DNA of 28,394 nt, from positions 1 to 28,394 of the forward strand of contig NZ_LSJM01000366.1 of the NCBI RefSeq assembly GCF_001557215.1, given 5' to 3'. The notes under the pieces were generated by a model. The model made no database searches, was not told the origin of the DNA, and worked only from the letters and a program-made list of their open reading frames with translations. This document shows positions 17,030-25,798 of the stretch, one piece after another. Every line of letters starts with the position of its first letter. Positions within the stretch are counted from its first letter, which is position 1. Source of the DNA: Sphingomonas sp. CCH9-E2 (GTDB taxonomy: Bacteria > Pseudomonadota > Alphaproteobacteria > Sphingomonadales > Sphingomonadaceae). The position numbers and the translations under genes are program-made.

Positions 17030-18310
17030 ATGATCGATCTTTACCACCATCCCTTGCGGTTGCGCGCCGATCCGTCGCGCGTCGTGGTCCGCCCGTTTCA
17101 TATCGCCTGGCAATCGGTGAACGGCGCACCCTCACGCATGGAGCGATTGGTGCGCGCCGTGCTCGACATGTCGCCGGGCGAGGCGCGTGGGCAGCTCGAC
17201 GCGGTGCTCAAGGACTTCGAAGCGCGCCACTGGCAGACGCGGCGCGTATTCATGACCCGCTATGACGAGATCGAGGCGCAGATGGGCCTCGATGGCGCGA
17301 ATATCGGGGACGAGAAGCGCCAACTGATCGGCGCCTATTTCTGTCACGAATACAGCTATGCGGCGGCGGCGCTGATGAACCCCAGCGCAGTGCCGCATTA
17401 CGACCAGTCCGGGATGCCCAAGGGGTCTTTACGCATCCTGATGAGCCTGCGCGCGGTGGGGGAGGGGCATATTTCCTCCGTCGCCTTTCGTGAGGGGATC
17501 ATCACCGACACCAACGACCTGACGCTCGCGCCAGAGCCGCCTTTTGCCACGGCAGCGGACACGTTCGGCGACGAGGATGACGTGCCGGAGGGCGAGGTCA
17601 CGGTGCATCGCCACCGCGATTCGACGCTGTCGGGCACCTTGCTGTTCCCGATCACACGCGCCCAGTCGAACGGGCTGGAGGATATGCGCCTGACGCACTT
17701 CCGCCACGACGATGGCAGCGAGGAGTGGCTGGGCACCTACACCGCCTATAACGGGTCGCAAATCCAGTCGGAGATGCTGCGCACCCGCGACTGGCGCGCA
17801 TTCGACCTAGTGCCGATGACCGGCAGCGCCGCGCGGAACAAGGGCATGGGCCTGTTCCCGCGCAAGGTGAATGGTAAATACATGATGATCGGGCGGCAGG
17901 ACGGGGAGAATATCTTCCTGATCGAATCCGACCGTCTGACCCATTGGGACGAGGGGGTGAAGCTGATCACACCCAAATTCCCGTGGGAGCTGGTCCAGAT
18001 GGGCAATTGCGGCCCGCCGATCGAGCTCGACGAAGGCTGGCTGATGCTGACCCATGGCGTCGGCGCGATGCGCAAATATTCGATCGGCGCGGCGTTGCTC
18101 GACAAGAACGATCCGTCGAAGGTTATCGGACGCACCAGCGCGCCGATCCTGGCGGCCGCGAGCGAGGACCGCGAGGGTTACGTCCCGAACGTCGTCTATT
18201 CATGCGGCGCGATCCGCCACGGGGACAAGATTTTCATCCCCTATGGCGTCGCCGACAGCTCGGTCGCATTCGCGTTCGTGTCGATCAAGTCGCTGCTGGC
18301 GGTGATGTAA
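17030..18310 (+). CDS. GH130 family mannoside phosphorylase/mannosidase
   Basis: A 426-residue cytosolic protein with the five-bladed propeller pattern of glycoside hydrolase family 130, whose members phosphorolyse or hydrolyse beta-mannosides. Family blocks are visible in order: the N-terminal VVRPF, LMNPSAVPH near 117, NGLEDMRLTHF with E217-D218-R220 (equivalent of the catalytic Asp motif), KGMGLFPRKVNGKYMMIGRQ, GNCGPPIELDEGWLMLTHGV, GAALLDKNDPSKVIGR and a final YGVADSS. Residues ~30-110 form a mostly helical insertion or extension before the propeller. Whether it is a phosphorylase or a hydrolase, and for which linkage, cannot be decided by eye. GGGGGA precedes the ATG. It is co-transcribed with the GT4 fusion upstream. 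Confidence 0.85.
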   Translation: MIDLYHHPLRLRADPSRVVVRPFHIAWQSVNGAPSRMERLVRAVLDMSPGEARGQLDAVLKDFEARHWQTRRVFMTRYDEIEAQMGLDGANIGDEKRQLIGAYFCHEYSYAAAALMNPSAVPHYDQSGMPKGSLRILMSLRAVGEGHISSVAFREGIITDTNDLTLAPEPPFATAADTFGDEDDVPEGEVTVHRHRDSTLSGTLLFPITRAQSNGLEDMRLTHFRHDDGSEEWLGTYTAYNGSQIQSEMLRTRDWRAFDLVPMTGSAARNKGMGLFPRKVNGKYMMIGRQDGENIFLIESDRLTHWDEGVKLITPKFPWELVQMGNCGPPIELDEGWLMLTHGVGAMRKYSIGAALLDKNDPSKVIGRTSAPILAAASEDREGYVPNVVYSCGAIRHGDKIFIPYGVADSSVAFAFVSIKSLLAVM

Positions 18311-18329
18311 GGGGTGCCTTACTTCACCG
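18300..18329. terminator. Symmetric hairpin spanning both convergent stop codons
   Basis: CGGTGATGTAAGG (18300-18312) and CCTTACTTCACCG (18317-18329) pair in 12 of 13 positions around the tetraloop GGTG. The TAA of the GH130 gene lies in the left arm and the TAA of the opposite-strand serine hydrolase in the right arm. No T-run follows on either side, so it is either a bidirectional terminator of the U-poor kind or an mRNA 3'-end protecting hairpin. Confidence 0.5.
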
Positions 18330-20263
18330 GGCGGTAGACATATTCGTGCTGCGCGTCGGGCATCACGATCAGCAGGCTGTGTCCCTCCATGCGCGTCGTC
18401 AGCGGCCAGCCGGCGATCGTCGGGTCGATCATCACCAGGCTGTGGCTTCCGTCGGGGTTGCGCTTGCTGGCCATGCGGCTTGAGAAGCTGCCAAAGTCGA
18501 AGACGATGTCGCCGCCCGCACCCCGCTTGACCGCGATGAAGCCGAGTTCCGGGCTCTCATAGCGGGGCGCAAGCTGCCGGGCGAGGGCGGGATCGACCGG
18601 GATTGAGAGCTTCTTTGCCTCATCGCCGAGCTCGGTCCGCATTGCGGCCGCGCCGGTGACGATGGTGTCCACGACCTGAGGGCGCCCACCATAAAGCAAC
18701 TCCACCAGTCGCCGACGCGTTGCCCCGTAGAGAACACTGCCTTCATCCCCATTGAACAGCATCACCACGCCGATCCCGGCTTCGGGCAGGATGATCCAAT
18801 CGGTCTTGTAGCCCGGCATCGCGCCCCCGTGATGCACCATCGGCACGCCCCAGCGGCTCGTGGTTTCAAGCCCCATGCCGTAGCTGGTGGCTTCGCCGGT
18901 CTGCATCCCCTGAAGCCTCCGGCTGAGCAACGCCTCCTCGCCGACGAACCGCCTGCCGTCAGGGAGGACACCGAGCCGCAATTCATTGAGGGCATAGAGC
19001 GCGAGGTCGTGCGCGGTCGACCAGGCTCCGCCCGCGGGACGCGCGAAATAGATGCTGTCGCTCTTGTCGAGCGTCCCGACGCGGGTGTTTTGATCGAACC
19101 ACATCTGATGCGGATCGGCATGATCACCGCGTTCCGCCTCCGCCCGGCTGAACGTCGTGTCCTTCATGCCGAGCGGCGAAGACATAGCCGTGCATGGCGC
19201 GGTCATAGGCGGCACCGATTTCAATCTGCGGATACAGGACCTTGCCCGCGATATATCCGGCGGCGGAGGAGAGCAGGTTGCTGTACTGATACACCTCGCC
19301 GAACTTGCTGGTCGGCTTCATCGGCGCGAGCAGGTCGAACACCTGCGCGGGTGGCGTCTGCAGATCGCCGGTCATGACCCATTCCATGTCCTGGCGCGGC
19401 ATCCCGGTGCAGGCGCAGACCAGATGGCGCATGCGGATCTGGCGCAGCGTCTCGGGGTCGCCGAGCTTGAAGGTCGGATCGACCGAGATCACCGGATCGT
19501 CCCATTTGAACTTGCCGGACTCGACCAGTCGGGCGAGCAACAGCGTCGTCATCCCCTTGGTATTCGACGCGATCATGAACCGGGTCCGCGCGGTGACCGG
19601 ATCGGGCTTGCCGACGGTCTTCACCCCGATCCCGCCTTCCTCGACGATGCCGTTGCGGTCGATAAAGGCATAGGCCATTCCGGGTACGCCATAGGCCTTC
19701 ATCCCGTCGCGCCAGAATTGCTTGAGCTGCTCGCGTCGCGCAGCGTCCAGCGGGAGTGAAGCCTTTCCGGCGAAGTTCTCCGCCACAACGCCCTTGGGCC
19801 GGATGCTGTCGGCGAACGCACGAAGCTGGCCCGACCGCTTGCCGAACGTCGCTTCCGGTCCACGCGCCAGCAGCACGGTCCATCCCGCACCCTTGCGATA
19901 GGCGTTGGCGAACAGGACCAGCTTTTCGTCGGGCGAAACCTCGTAATCGACGATCCAGATATCGTCCCAGCCCTCACGCCCGGCCGCTTTGGTGATCAAC
20001 TGCACCTTGCGTGCGAAGGCCGGGTCATAACGCTTCCAGGCTTGCGCGACCGCTGCTGCCGCATCCGCCGCCGCGCCGACGTCGACCAGTGCCAGCGCGA
20101 CATCGCCCTCCGGGGCCCTGATCTCGCTAACCTGGGGTCTGCTGCTCCGCGTCCAGTCGGCGGGCGCGACGAAATTCGCGCTGTCGGTCTCGACAGCCTG
20201 CGCCAATGCCGGAACGGGCATCGTCGCGGCGAGCAATGCGGGCAACCAGTACAGTCGCTTCAT
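18319..20263 (-). pseudogene. Beta-lactamase-fold serine hydrolase, frameshifted
   Basis: A secreted or periplasmic penicillin-binding/beta-lactamase-family serine hydrolase split over two frames. The first part (20263 to about 19178) starts with a signal peptide ending near ALAQA, then an extra N-terminal domain of ~165 residues, then SNTK (S233-K236, the SxxK nucleophile) and YQYSN (the YxN motif), and reads to VF at residue 362. The second part (19176 to 18319) resumes in another frame with PLGMKDTTFS, followed by HHGGAMPGYK (the KTG/HxG equivalent) and a C-terminal beta-rich domain. At 19177 the frame is off by one base; two lost C residues in a GCCCCG run would explain it. ATG 20263 follows GGGGGAG. 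It could be a true pseudogene or a sequencing error. Confidence 0.8.
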
Positions 20264-20294
20264 GATCGTCTCCCCCTTCATCTGTGCGCAGACC

Positions 20295-21956
20295 TCAGCG
20301 CCCCTTGAACAGCCCTCCGAGAATTCCGCGGACGATGCCGCCGACGACGCTGGCGCCGACGCCGGATTTCTTGCCGAAGATCGCCTTGGACACCTCGCCC
20401 GCGACCGCGCGGCCTGCGGCGGAGGATGCGGACTGGGTGGCGGATTTGACCGCGCGGTTCCAAGGGTTGTTCGCCGCCTCACGCTCGGCCTTGCGGCGGG
20501 CGGCTTCTTCCAGCCGTGCCTGACGGTCGGCTTCACGCTGCGCGGCGAGGCGCTGGCGTTCGGCTTCCTTGGCGGCGCGGGCGTCTTCCTTGGCCTGGGC
20601 GAGCGCGGCCTTTTCGGCTTCGTCCTGCGCCTTGGCTTCCGCAGCGGCGGCGGAGGCCTCGGTCGCCTTGGCGGTGAGCAGCTCCTCGGCGGACTCGCGA
20701 TCGACGCGCGCGTCATATTTCGTGCCGACCAGATCGGTTTCGATCAGGATCTTGCGCTCTTCCGGCGTGACCGGTCCGACGCGGCCGCGCGGGGGCTTGA
20801 TCAGGGTGCGCTGGACCGGGGAAGGCGCGCCATCGGCCATCAGCACCGATACCAAAGCCTCGCCGACCTTCAGCTCGGTGATCGCGGTTTCGACGTTCAG
20901 GTCGGGATTGGCGCGGAAAGTCTCCGCGGCGGCCTTGATCGCCTTTTGCTCGCGCGGGGTGAAGGCACGCAGGGCATGCTGTATGCGGTTGCCGAGCTGG
21001 CCAGCGACATCCTCGGGAATGTCGATCGGGTTTTGCGTCACGAAATAGACACCGACGCCCTTTGACCGGATCAGACGAACGACCTGTTCGACCTTGTCGA
21101 GCAGCGCCTTGGGCGCCTCCTCGAACAGCAGATGCGCCTCGTCGAAGAAGAAGACGAGCTTGGGCTTGTCGGGGTCGCCGACTTCGGGGAGCGATTCGAA
21201 CAGCTCCGAAAGCAGCCACAACAGGAAGGTGGCGTAGAGCCGAGGTGAGGCCATCAGCTTGTCGGCGGCGAGGATGTTGACCACGCCATGGCCGTTATCG
21301 TCGGTCTTGATGAAATCCTGAATCGACAGCGCCGGTTCGCCGAAGAAATGCTCGCCGCCCTGGCTGCGCAGCTGGAGCAATTGCCGCTGGATCGCGCCGA
21401 CGCTGGTCTTGGCGACATTGCCGTAGCGTGCGCTCAGCTCGTCGGCGCGTTCGCTGCACGCGGCGAGCATCGACTGGAGGTCGTCAAGGTCGAGCAGCAG
21501 CAGGCCGTCATCGTCGGCGACCTGAAAGGCGATGGCGAGCACGCCTTCCTGCGTGTCGTTGAGGCCGAGCAACCGCGCGAGCAGCAGCGGTCCCATTTCC
21601 GACACGGTGGTGCGAACGGGATGGCCCTGTTCCGCGAAAAGATCCCAGAATTGCACCGGGGCGGCGGCATAGGACCAGTCGCTCTCGCCGATCTCGGCGG
21701 CGCGCTTGCTGAAGATTTCATGGGTCTTGGCGGTTGGCGATCCGGCCATCGCCATGCCCGACAGGTCGCCCTTTACATCGGCGGCGAAGACCGGCACGCC
21801 GGCGCGGCTGAAGCTTTCGGCGAGGCCCTGCAGCGTCACGGTCTTGCCGGTGCCGGTGGCCCCGGCGATCAGGCCATGACGATTGGCCCGTTTGAGCACG
21901 AGCGCCTGCCGCTCGCCACCGCCCAGGCCAATGAACAGATCGACTTCACCCGACAT
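20295..21956 (-). CDS. HerA-like P-loop ATPase, DUF853/YjgR family
   Basis: A cytosolic ATPase of 553 residues in the HerA/FtsK-like group annotated as DUF853 (E. coli YjgR). Walker A is GATGTGKT (32-39), and Walker B is [12 protein letters not shown] (267-278). [15 protein letters not shown] is the sensor-like segment, and [14 protein letters not shown], with its arginine, closes the ATPase core. Residues ~420-500 are an Ala/Glu/Lys/Arg-rich coiled coil, followed by a glycine-rich hydrophobic tail. The role is unproven; HerA relatives move DNA or act in DNA-end processing. GGGAG precedes the ATG by 6 nt. It lies 62 nt after degP and 31 nt before the broken serine hydrolase, likely in one transcript. 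Confidence 0.88.
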   Translation of the reverse strand: MSGEVDLFIGLGGGERQALVLKRANRHGLIAGATGTGKTVTLQGLAESFSRAGVPVFAADVKGDLSGMAMAGSPTAKTHEIFSKRAAEIGESDWSYAAAPVQFWDLFAEQGHPVRTTVSEMGPLLLARLLGLNDTQEGVLAIAFQVADDDGLLLLDLDDLQSMLAACSERADELSARYGNVAKTSVGAIQRQLLQLRSQGGEHFFGEPALSIQDFIKTDDNGHGVVNILAADKLMASPRLYATFLLWLLSELFESLPEVGDPDKPKLVFFFDEAHLLFEEAPKALLDKVEQVVRLIRSKGVGVYFVTQNPIDIPEDVAGQLGNRIQHALRAFTPREQKAIKAAAETFRANPDLNVETAITELKVGEALVSVLMADGAPSPVQRTLIKPPRGRVGPVTPEERKILIETDLVGTKYDARVDRESAEELLTAKATEASAAAAEAKAQDEAEKAALAQAKEDARAAKEAERQRLAAQREADRQARLEEAARRKAEREAANNPWNRAVKSATQSASSAAGRAVAGEVSKAIFGKKSGVGASVVGGIVRGILGGLFKGR

Positions 21957-22018
21957 GCTGCGCTCCCGATGGTGAGGAGCACAGCATTAGGGAGAATGCG
22001 TGTCGAAGCCAGCCCCTA

Positions 22019-23599
22019 TCAGCGGGCGAATTCGACCGAACGGAAGGTGCCGACACCGCCGCGCGCCATGATGTAGAGCACGACCGAATCCGCGCCCGAC
22101 GCCTTGGCCGCGTTGACCAGTCGGGTGAAGTCGGCCGGGGTCTCGATCGGCTGGCGGTTGACCGAGGTGATGACAAGACCACGGGTCAGCTGCTTCTGTG
22201 CCGCGTCGCTCGCTGGATCGACCCCGACGATCACAACGCCCTTGGTGGCGGGATCGACGCCGATGGTGCGTGCGATCTGCGGGGTCAGCGCGGTGACGCT
22301 GATGCCCAGCGATGCCGGACCCTGCGTCGCCTCATCACCGCCCGGTGCGCCTTCATCGGCATCGGGATCGAAGCCGCCGAGCTGTTCTTCGGGCGGACGC
22401 TTGCCCACCGTGACCTGCACCGTCATCGGCTTGCCGTCGCGGATCAGTTCGACCGCGATGCGGCTGCCCGGTCGGACATTGGCAGCCAAGTAGGAAAGGG
22501 TCTGGTCGGGGGTCACGTCCTTGCCGTCGATCTTGACGATGACATCGCCCTGCTTGATCCCGGCCTTGGCTGCGGCCTCGCCCGGCTCGACGCGGCTGAT
22601 CAGTTCGCCCCGGCCCTTTGGCACGCCGAACGACTTGGCGAGATCGTCGGTCAGCGGCTGGATGCCGACTCCGAGATAGCCGCGCTCGACGCTGCTGCCC
22701 TTCATCAGCGTGTCGATGATCGGCTTGGCCTCCGACGAGGGGATGGCGAAGCCGATGCCGACATTGCCGCCGGTCGGCGACAGGATCTGCGAGTTGATGC
22801 CGATGACGTTGCCGTTGAGGTCGAACAACGGGCCGCCCGAATTGCCGCGGTTGATCGAGGCATCGGTCTGGATGAACCGGTCGAGCGGGCCGCCTTGACC
22901 GGTCGCGCGGTGCAGCGCGGAGATGATGCCGGCAGTCACGGAGCCGCCCAGACCGAACGGATTGCCGATCGCGACCACCCAATCACCGGCGCGCGCGCGA
23001 TCCGAATCGCCGAACTTCACGAAGGGCAGGTTGGTGCCTTCGATCTTGAGCACGGCGAGGTCGGTGGCGGGATCGCGGCCGACCAGCTTCGCGGTATATT
23101 CGCGGCGGTCGGCCAGCGTCACCTTGATCGATTCGACCACCGCGCCGCGCTGGCCCGCCGAAATCACGTGATTATTCGTGACGACATAGCCATCGGCCGA
23201 GATCAGGAAGCCCGAGCCGAGCGATTCGGCCTGACGCGTGACCGGACGGCCACCGCCGCCCTGCTGCCCGCCGAACAGGTCGCCAAACGGGGTGCCGGCA
23301 AACGGGTTGGTCTGGACCTGCACCCGCTGCGTCGTCGAGATGTTGACCACGGCGGGCTGGAGCTTTGCGACCATGTCGGCGAAGCTCATCGGCGCACCGG
23401 CGCGGGGAACGGCGGCCTGGATCGCACCGGGTTCGTTCTGCGCGGTCTGCGCGCCGGCCGGGTTCTGCAGCACCAGCGCCGCGCTCGCGCCGCCGATCAG
23501 AAGTGCCGAAGTGATCGCATAGGCATAGCGCACGGGAGTGGTTCCTTTGGTCATCTTGCCCTTGGAGTTGAAGCCCTTGCCGGGCAGCGTGTCGGTCAT
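22019..23599 (-). CDS. degP: Do-family periplasmic serine protease/chaperone
   Basis: HtrA/DegP-type envelope quality-control protease of 526 residues. A hydrophobic N-terminal segment (about 25-50) acts as signal peptide or anchor, ending near AGAQ. The trypsin-like domain has the triad H144 (TNNHVI), D180 (DPATDLAV) and S254 (RGNSGGPL), and a glycine/glutamine-rich LA-loop (109-117). Two PDZ domains follow, roughly 300-395 and 420-515; YLGVGIQPL opens the first. ATG 23599 has a moderate AGGCGAG upstream. ATG 23554 (residue 16), with AAGGG just before it, is a plausible alternative. Its position downstream of hflK-hflC is conserved in alphaproteobacteria and fits joint membrane-protein quality control. 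DegQ/MucD naming is equally possible. Confidence 0.93.
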   Translation of the reverse strand: MTDTLPGKGFNSKGKMTKGTTPVRYAYAITSALLIGGASAALVLQNPAGAQTAQNEPGAIQAAVPRAGAPMSFADMVAKLQPAVVNISTTQRVQVQTNPFAGTPFGDLFGGQQGGGGRPVTRQAESLGSGFLISADGYVVTNNHVISAGQRGAVVESIKVTLADRREYTAKLVGRDPATDLAVLKIEGTNLPFVKFGDSDRARAGDWVVAIGNPFGLGGSVTAGIISALHRATGQGGPLDRFIQTDASINRGNSGGPLFDLNGNVIGINSQILSPTGGNVGIGFAIPSSEAKPIIDTLMKGSSVERGYLGVGIQPLTDDLAKSFGVPKGRGELISRVEPGEAAAKAGIKQGDVIVKIDGKDVTPDQTLSYLAANVRPGSRIAVELIRDGKPMTVQVTVGKRPPEEQLGGFDPDADEGAPGGDEATQGPASLGISVTALTPQIARTIGVDPATKGVVIVGVDPASDAAQKQLTRGLVITSVNRQPIETPADFTRLVNAAKASGADSVVLYIMARGGVGTFRSVEFAR

Positions 23600-23643
23600 G
23601 GGTGTATTACTCGCCTGAAATAGCTGAACGGCGATTGAATATG

Positions 23644-23676
23644 AACGAACCGACAGCCGTTGGGGTCCGGTTCGTT
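23644..23676 (-). terminator. Hairpin between hflC and degP
   Basis: AACGAACCG (23644-23652) and CGGTTCGTT (23668-23676) are perfect 9-bp arms around a 15-nt loop, 24 nt beyond the hflC stop in the direction of transcription. The sequence after the stem on the minus strand is only mildly T-rich. It may end part of the hflKC transcript or shape the degP leader within the 101-bp gap. It is a structure seen directly; the function is inferred. Confidence 0.4.
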
Positions 23677-23700
23677 TCTGACACGCCGCAGCCGGGGCCG

Positions 23701-24558
23701 TTAACGGCCCTGGCCCCGGAACTCGCGCAGATAGTCATTGTCCGGCGACAGGATGATCGACGTTTCGCCCGTCGCGTCCGAGCTGAGGAAAGTCGTCTTG
23801 TAGGACTGCATCGCGCGCCAGAAATCATAGAATTGCGGGTCTTTGTTAAACGCCGCGGCATAGATTTGCGCTGCCTGTGCATCGGCCTCTGCGCGGATGA
23901 CGGTGGCGTCCTTCTGACCGTTGGCGCGGATCGTCGTCGCCTCCTGCTGGCGGGCGGTGGCCATGCGGTTGAGCGCCGATTGGAGCGGGCTGCCTTCGGG
24001 AAGGTTGGCCTGCTTGATGCGGACATCGACGATCTCGACGCCATATTGGCTGGCGTAACGCTGCAAACCGGCCTGGATATTGTCCATCACCGCCGTCCGC
24101 TCCGGGCTGAGCAGCGAGGCAAAGGTGCGCTTGCCCAGTTCCGCGCGCAGGGCGGAGCCGAACAAGGGCTGAAGCTGGTCGGCGACGCGACGCTCGGTCC
24201 CGGCCGTCACCACCATGCGCAGCGGATCGACGACGCGGAAGCGGGCAAAGGCGTCGACCTCGAGCCGCAGCTGATCGGTCGACAGCACCGGCTGATTCTC
24301 CAGCTCGATGTCGAGCACGCGCTTGTCGACCCAGACGACGCGCTGGATGAACGGGACTTTGACCTTGATCCCGGCGCCGGTGTTGCGGCCGAACTGCTCC
24401 CCCGGCTGATACTGGTTGATCGTGCGAACCGGCTGTTCGAGCTGCAGGATCACCGCCTGCTTGGTTTCGTCCACCACGAACACGGTGTTGAGCAGGACGA
24501 ACAGCAAGGCGAGGGCGAGCCCGCCGTACAGGACGGGGCGAGTCACGATGGCGTTCAC
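23701..24558 (-). CDS. hflC: Protease modulator HflC
   Basis: SPFH/band-7 membrane protein of 285 residues, partner of HflK in the complex that surrounds and tunes the AAA protease FtsH. One N-terminal transmembrane helix (about residues 8-28) precedes FVVDETKQAVILQLEQPVRT, the start of the SPFH domain, which faces the periplasm. A helical region with QANLPEGSPLQSALNRM and an Ala-rich stretch around ADAQAAQIYAAAF follows, as in other HflC proteins. The start is GTG 24558, overlapping the hflK stop (GTGA), so HflK and HflC are translationally coupled for a balanced hetero-oligomer. degP lies 101 bp downstream. Confidence 0.95.
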   Translation of the reverse strand: MNAIVTRPVLYGGLALALLFVLLNTVFVVDETKQAVILQLEQPVRTINQYQPGEQFGRNTGAGIKVKVPFIQRVVWVDKRVLDIELENQPVLSTDQLRLEVDAFARFRVVDPLRMVVTAGTERRVADQLQPLFGSALRAELGKRTFASLLSPERTAVMDNIQAGLQRYASQYGVEIVDVRIKQANLPEGSPLQSALNRMATARQQEATTIRANGQKDATVIRAEADAQAAQIYAAAFNKDPQFYDFWRAMQSYKTTFLSSDATGETSIILSPDNDYLREFRGQGR

Positions 24559-25727
24559 TGTGCGCCTCCCTGCTGCTGGGCTTGCTGGGCAGGTTGCGCC
24601 TGCTGACCTTGCTGGACCTGCGGCTGGGCGGGGTTACCGCGCGCCGCCGGGAGCGGAAGATACGGCGTCACGCCGCGCGTCTCGATCACGGTCTTGTTCG
24701 ACTTGGCCAGCACCGCCTCCATGGTTTCATAATAGATACGGCGGCGGGTGACTTCGGGGGCCAGCTTGTACTGCTCATAGATTTTGTCGAACTCGGTCGC
24801 GGCACCCTGCGCGCGTGCAAGCGTCTGCTGGGCATAGGCCCGTGCCTGGTTGCGGTCGCCCTCGGCCGCCTGTTGCGCAGCGGTGACCTGCTTGAAGGCC
24901 TCATCCACGGCGGCGGGGGCTGACGCATTCTTGATCGACACGCCGCGCACGCGGACGCCCGAATTATATTCGTCTAGGATCGCCTGCATCGTCTGCTGCA
25001 CGCGCGCCTCGATCACGGTACGGCCCGGGCCGATCGCCTCGTTGAGCGTGACGCCGGCGACCGCGGCGCGCATCGCGCTTTCCGCCGTCGCGCGGACGGT
25101 CGTGGTCGGCTCGGCGATCTGGAAGACGAAATCTTCCGGATTGGCGATGTCCCAGCGGACCGCATAGGCCAAGTCGACGATGTTCTGATCCTGGGTCAGC
25201 ATCAAATTCTCGCCATTGCCCTGCGGGAAATCCTCATTGGTGATCTTCTGAACGTTGACCTTTTCCACCGTCGCGATCGGGGCCGGCATGGTCATGCCGA
25301 TGCCCGGCTCCATCGTGTAGGCATAACGACCGAGCATCTTCACCACGCCGCGCTGTTCGGGGGTGATGACATGGATGCTGGTAAAGGCGATCCAGGCGAG
25401 CACGAGCAGCCCGGTCGCGACCAGCACGATCCGGCGGCTCGGCATGCCGGTGGGCAGACCGCCGCGACCACCGCCGCCGCTTCCGCCGCCACCGCCCTTA
25501 CGCGCGCGCTTCAGGAAATCGTCGAGGCTGCTGACATTGGATTTGCCGCCGCGTTTGCCCTCGGGCGGAAATGCCCAGGGATTGCGTGGGCCGCCGCCAT
25601 TGCCGCCGTCCGCGCCGCCCTTGCCGTCGTCGCTTCCGCTCCCGCCGCCCCAAGGGCCCTTGTTCTCATTCCACAGCACGCCGCCCATTCCGGCAACGCG
25701 CGCGACCCAGCCGTTCAGTCTCGCCAT
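24555..25727 (-). CDS. hflK: FtsH protease activity modulator HflK
   Basis: SPFH-domain protein of 390 residues, partner of HflC. The first ~90 residues are a glycine-rich cytosolic arm starting around WNENKGPWGGG, the usual HflK N-terminal signature. A single transmembrane helix follows (about 99-119). Then ITPEQRGVVKMLGRY opens the SPFH domain, and the C-terminus is Gln/Ala-rich. The start ATG at 25727 has AAAGG about 8 nt upstream. ATG 25688 would give a start nearer the WNENKGPW signature but has a poorer ribosome-binding site. It is first in the hflK-hflC-degP cluster and divergent from mrp across 71 bp that must contain both promoters. Confidence 0.95.
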   Translation of the reverse strand: MARLNGWVARVAGMGGVLWNENKGPWGGGSGSDDGKGGADGGNGGGPRNPWAFPPEGKRGGKSNVSSLDDFLKRARKGGGGGSGGGGRGGLPTGMPSRRIVLVATGLLVLAWIAFTSIHVITPEQRGVVKMLGRYAYTMEPGIGMTMPAPIATVEKVNVQKITNEDFPQGNGENLMLTQDQNIVDLAYAVRWDIANPEDFVFQIAEPTTTVRATAESAMRAAVAGVTLNEAIGPGRTVIEARVQQTMQAILDEYNSGVRVRGVSIKNASAPAAVDEAFKQVTAAQQAAEGDRNQARAYAQQTLARAQGAATEFDKIYEQYKLAPEVTRRRIYYETMEAVLAKSNKTVIETRGVTPYLPLPAARGNPAQPQVQQGQQAQPAQQAQQQGGAQ

Positions 25728-25798
25728 ATCAGCCTTTATAGGGACCGCGCGGCGGATTTACAGTGGCAGCGATCGAAAGCCGTCTTATGTGCCGCGGC

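Noticed and set aside
20264..20281. Start of the serine hydrolase at ATG 20281
   Set aside because: ATG 20263 has a strong GGGGGAG box and opens directly into the signal peptide.
23600..23700. EcfG (general stress) promoter upstream of degP
   Set aside because: GAAC- and GTT-like elements exist, but the spacing is too long and the first G of GGAAC is missing.
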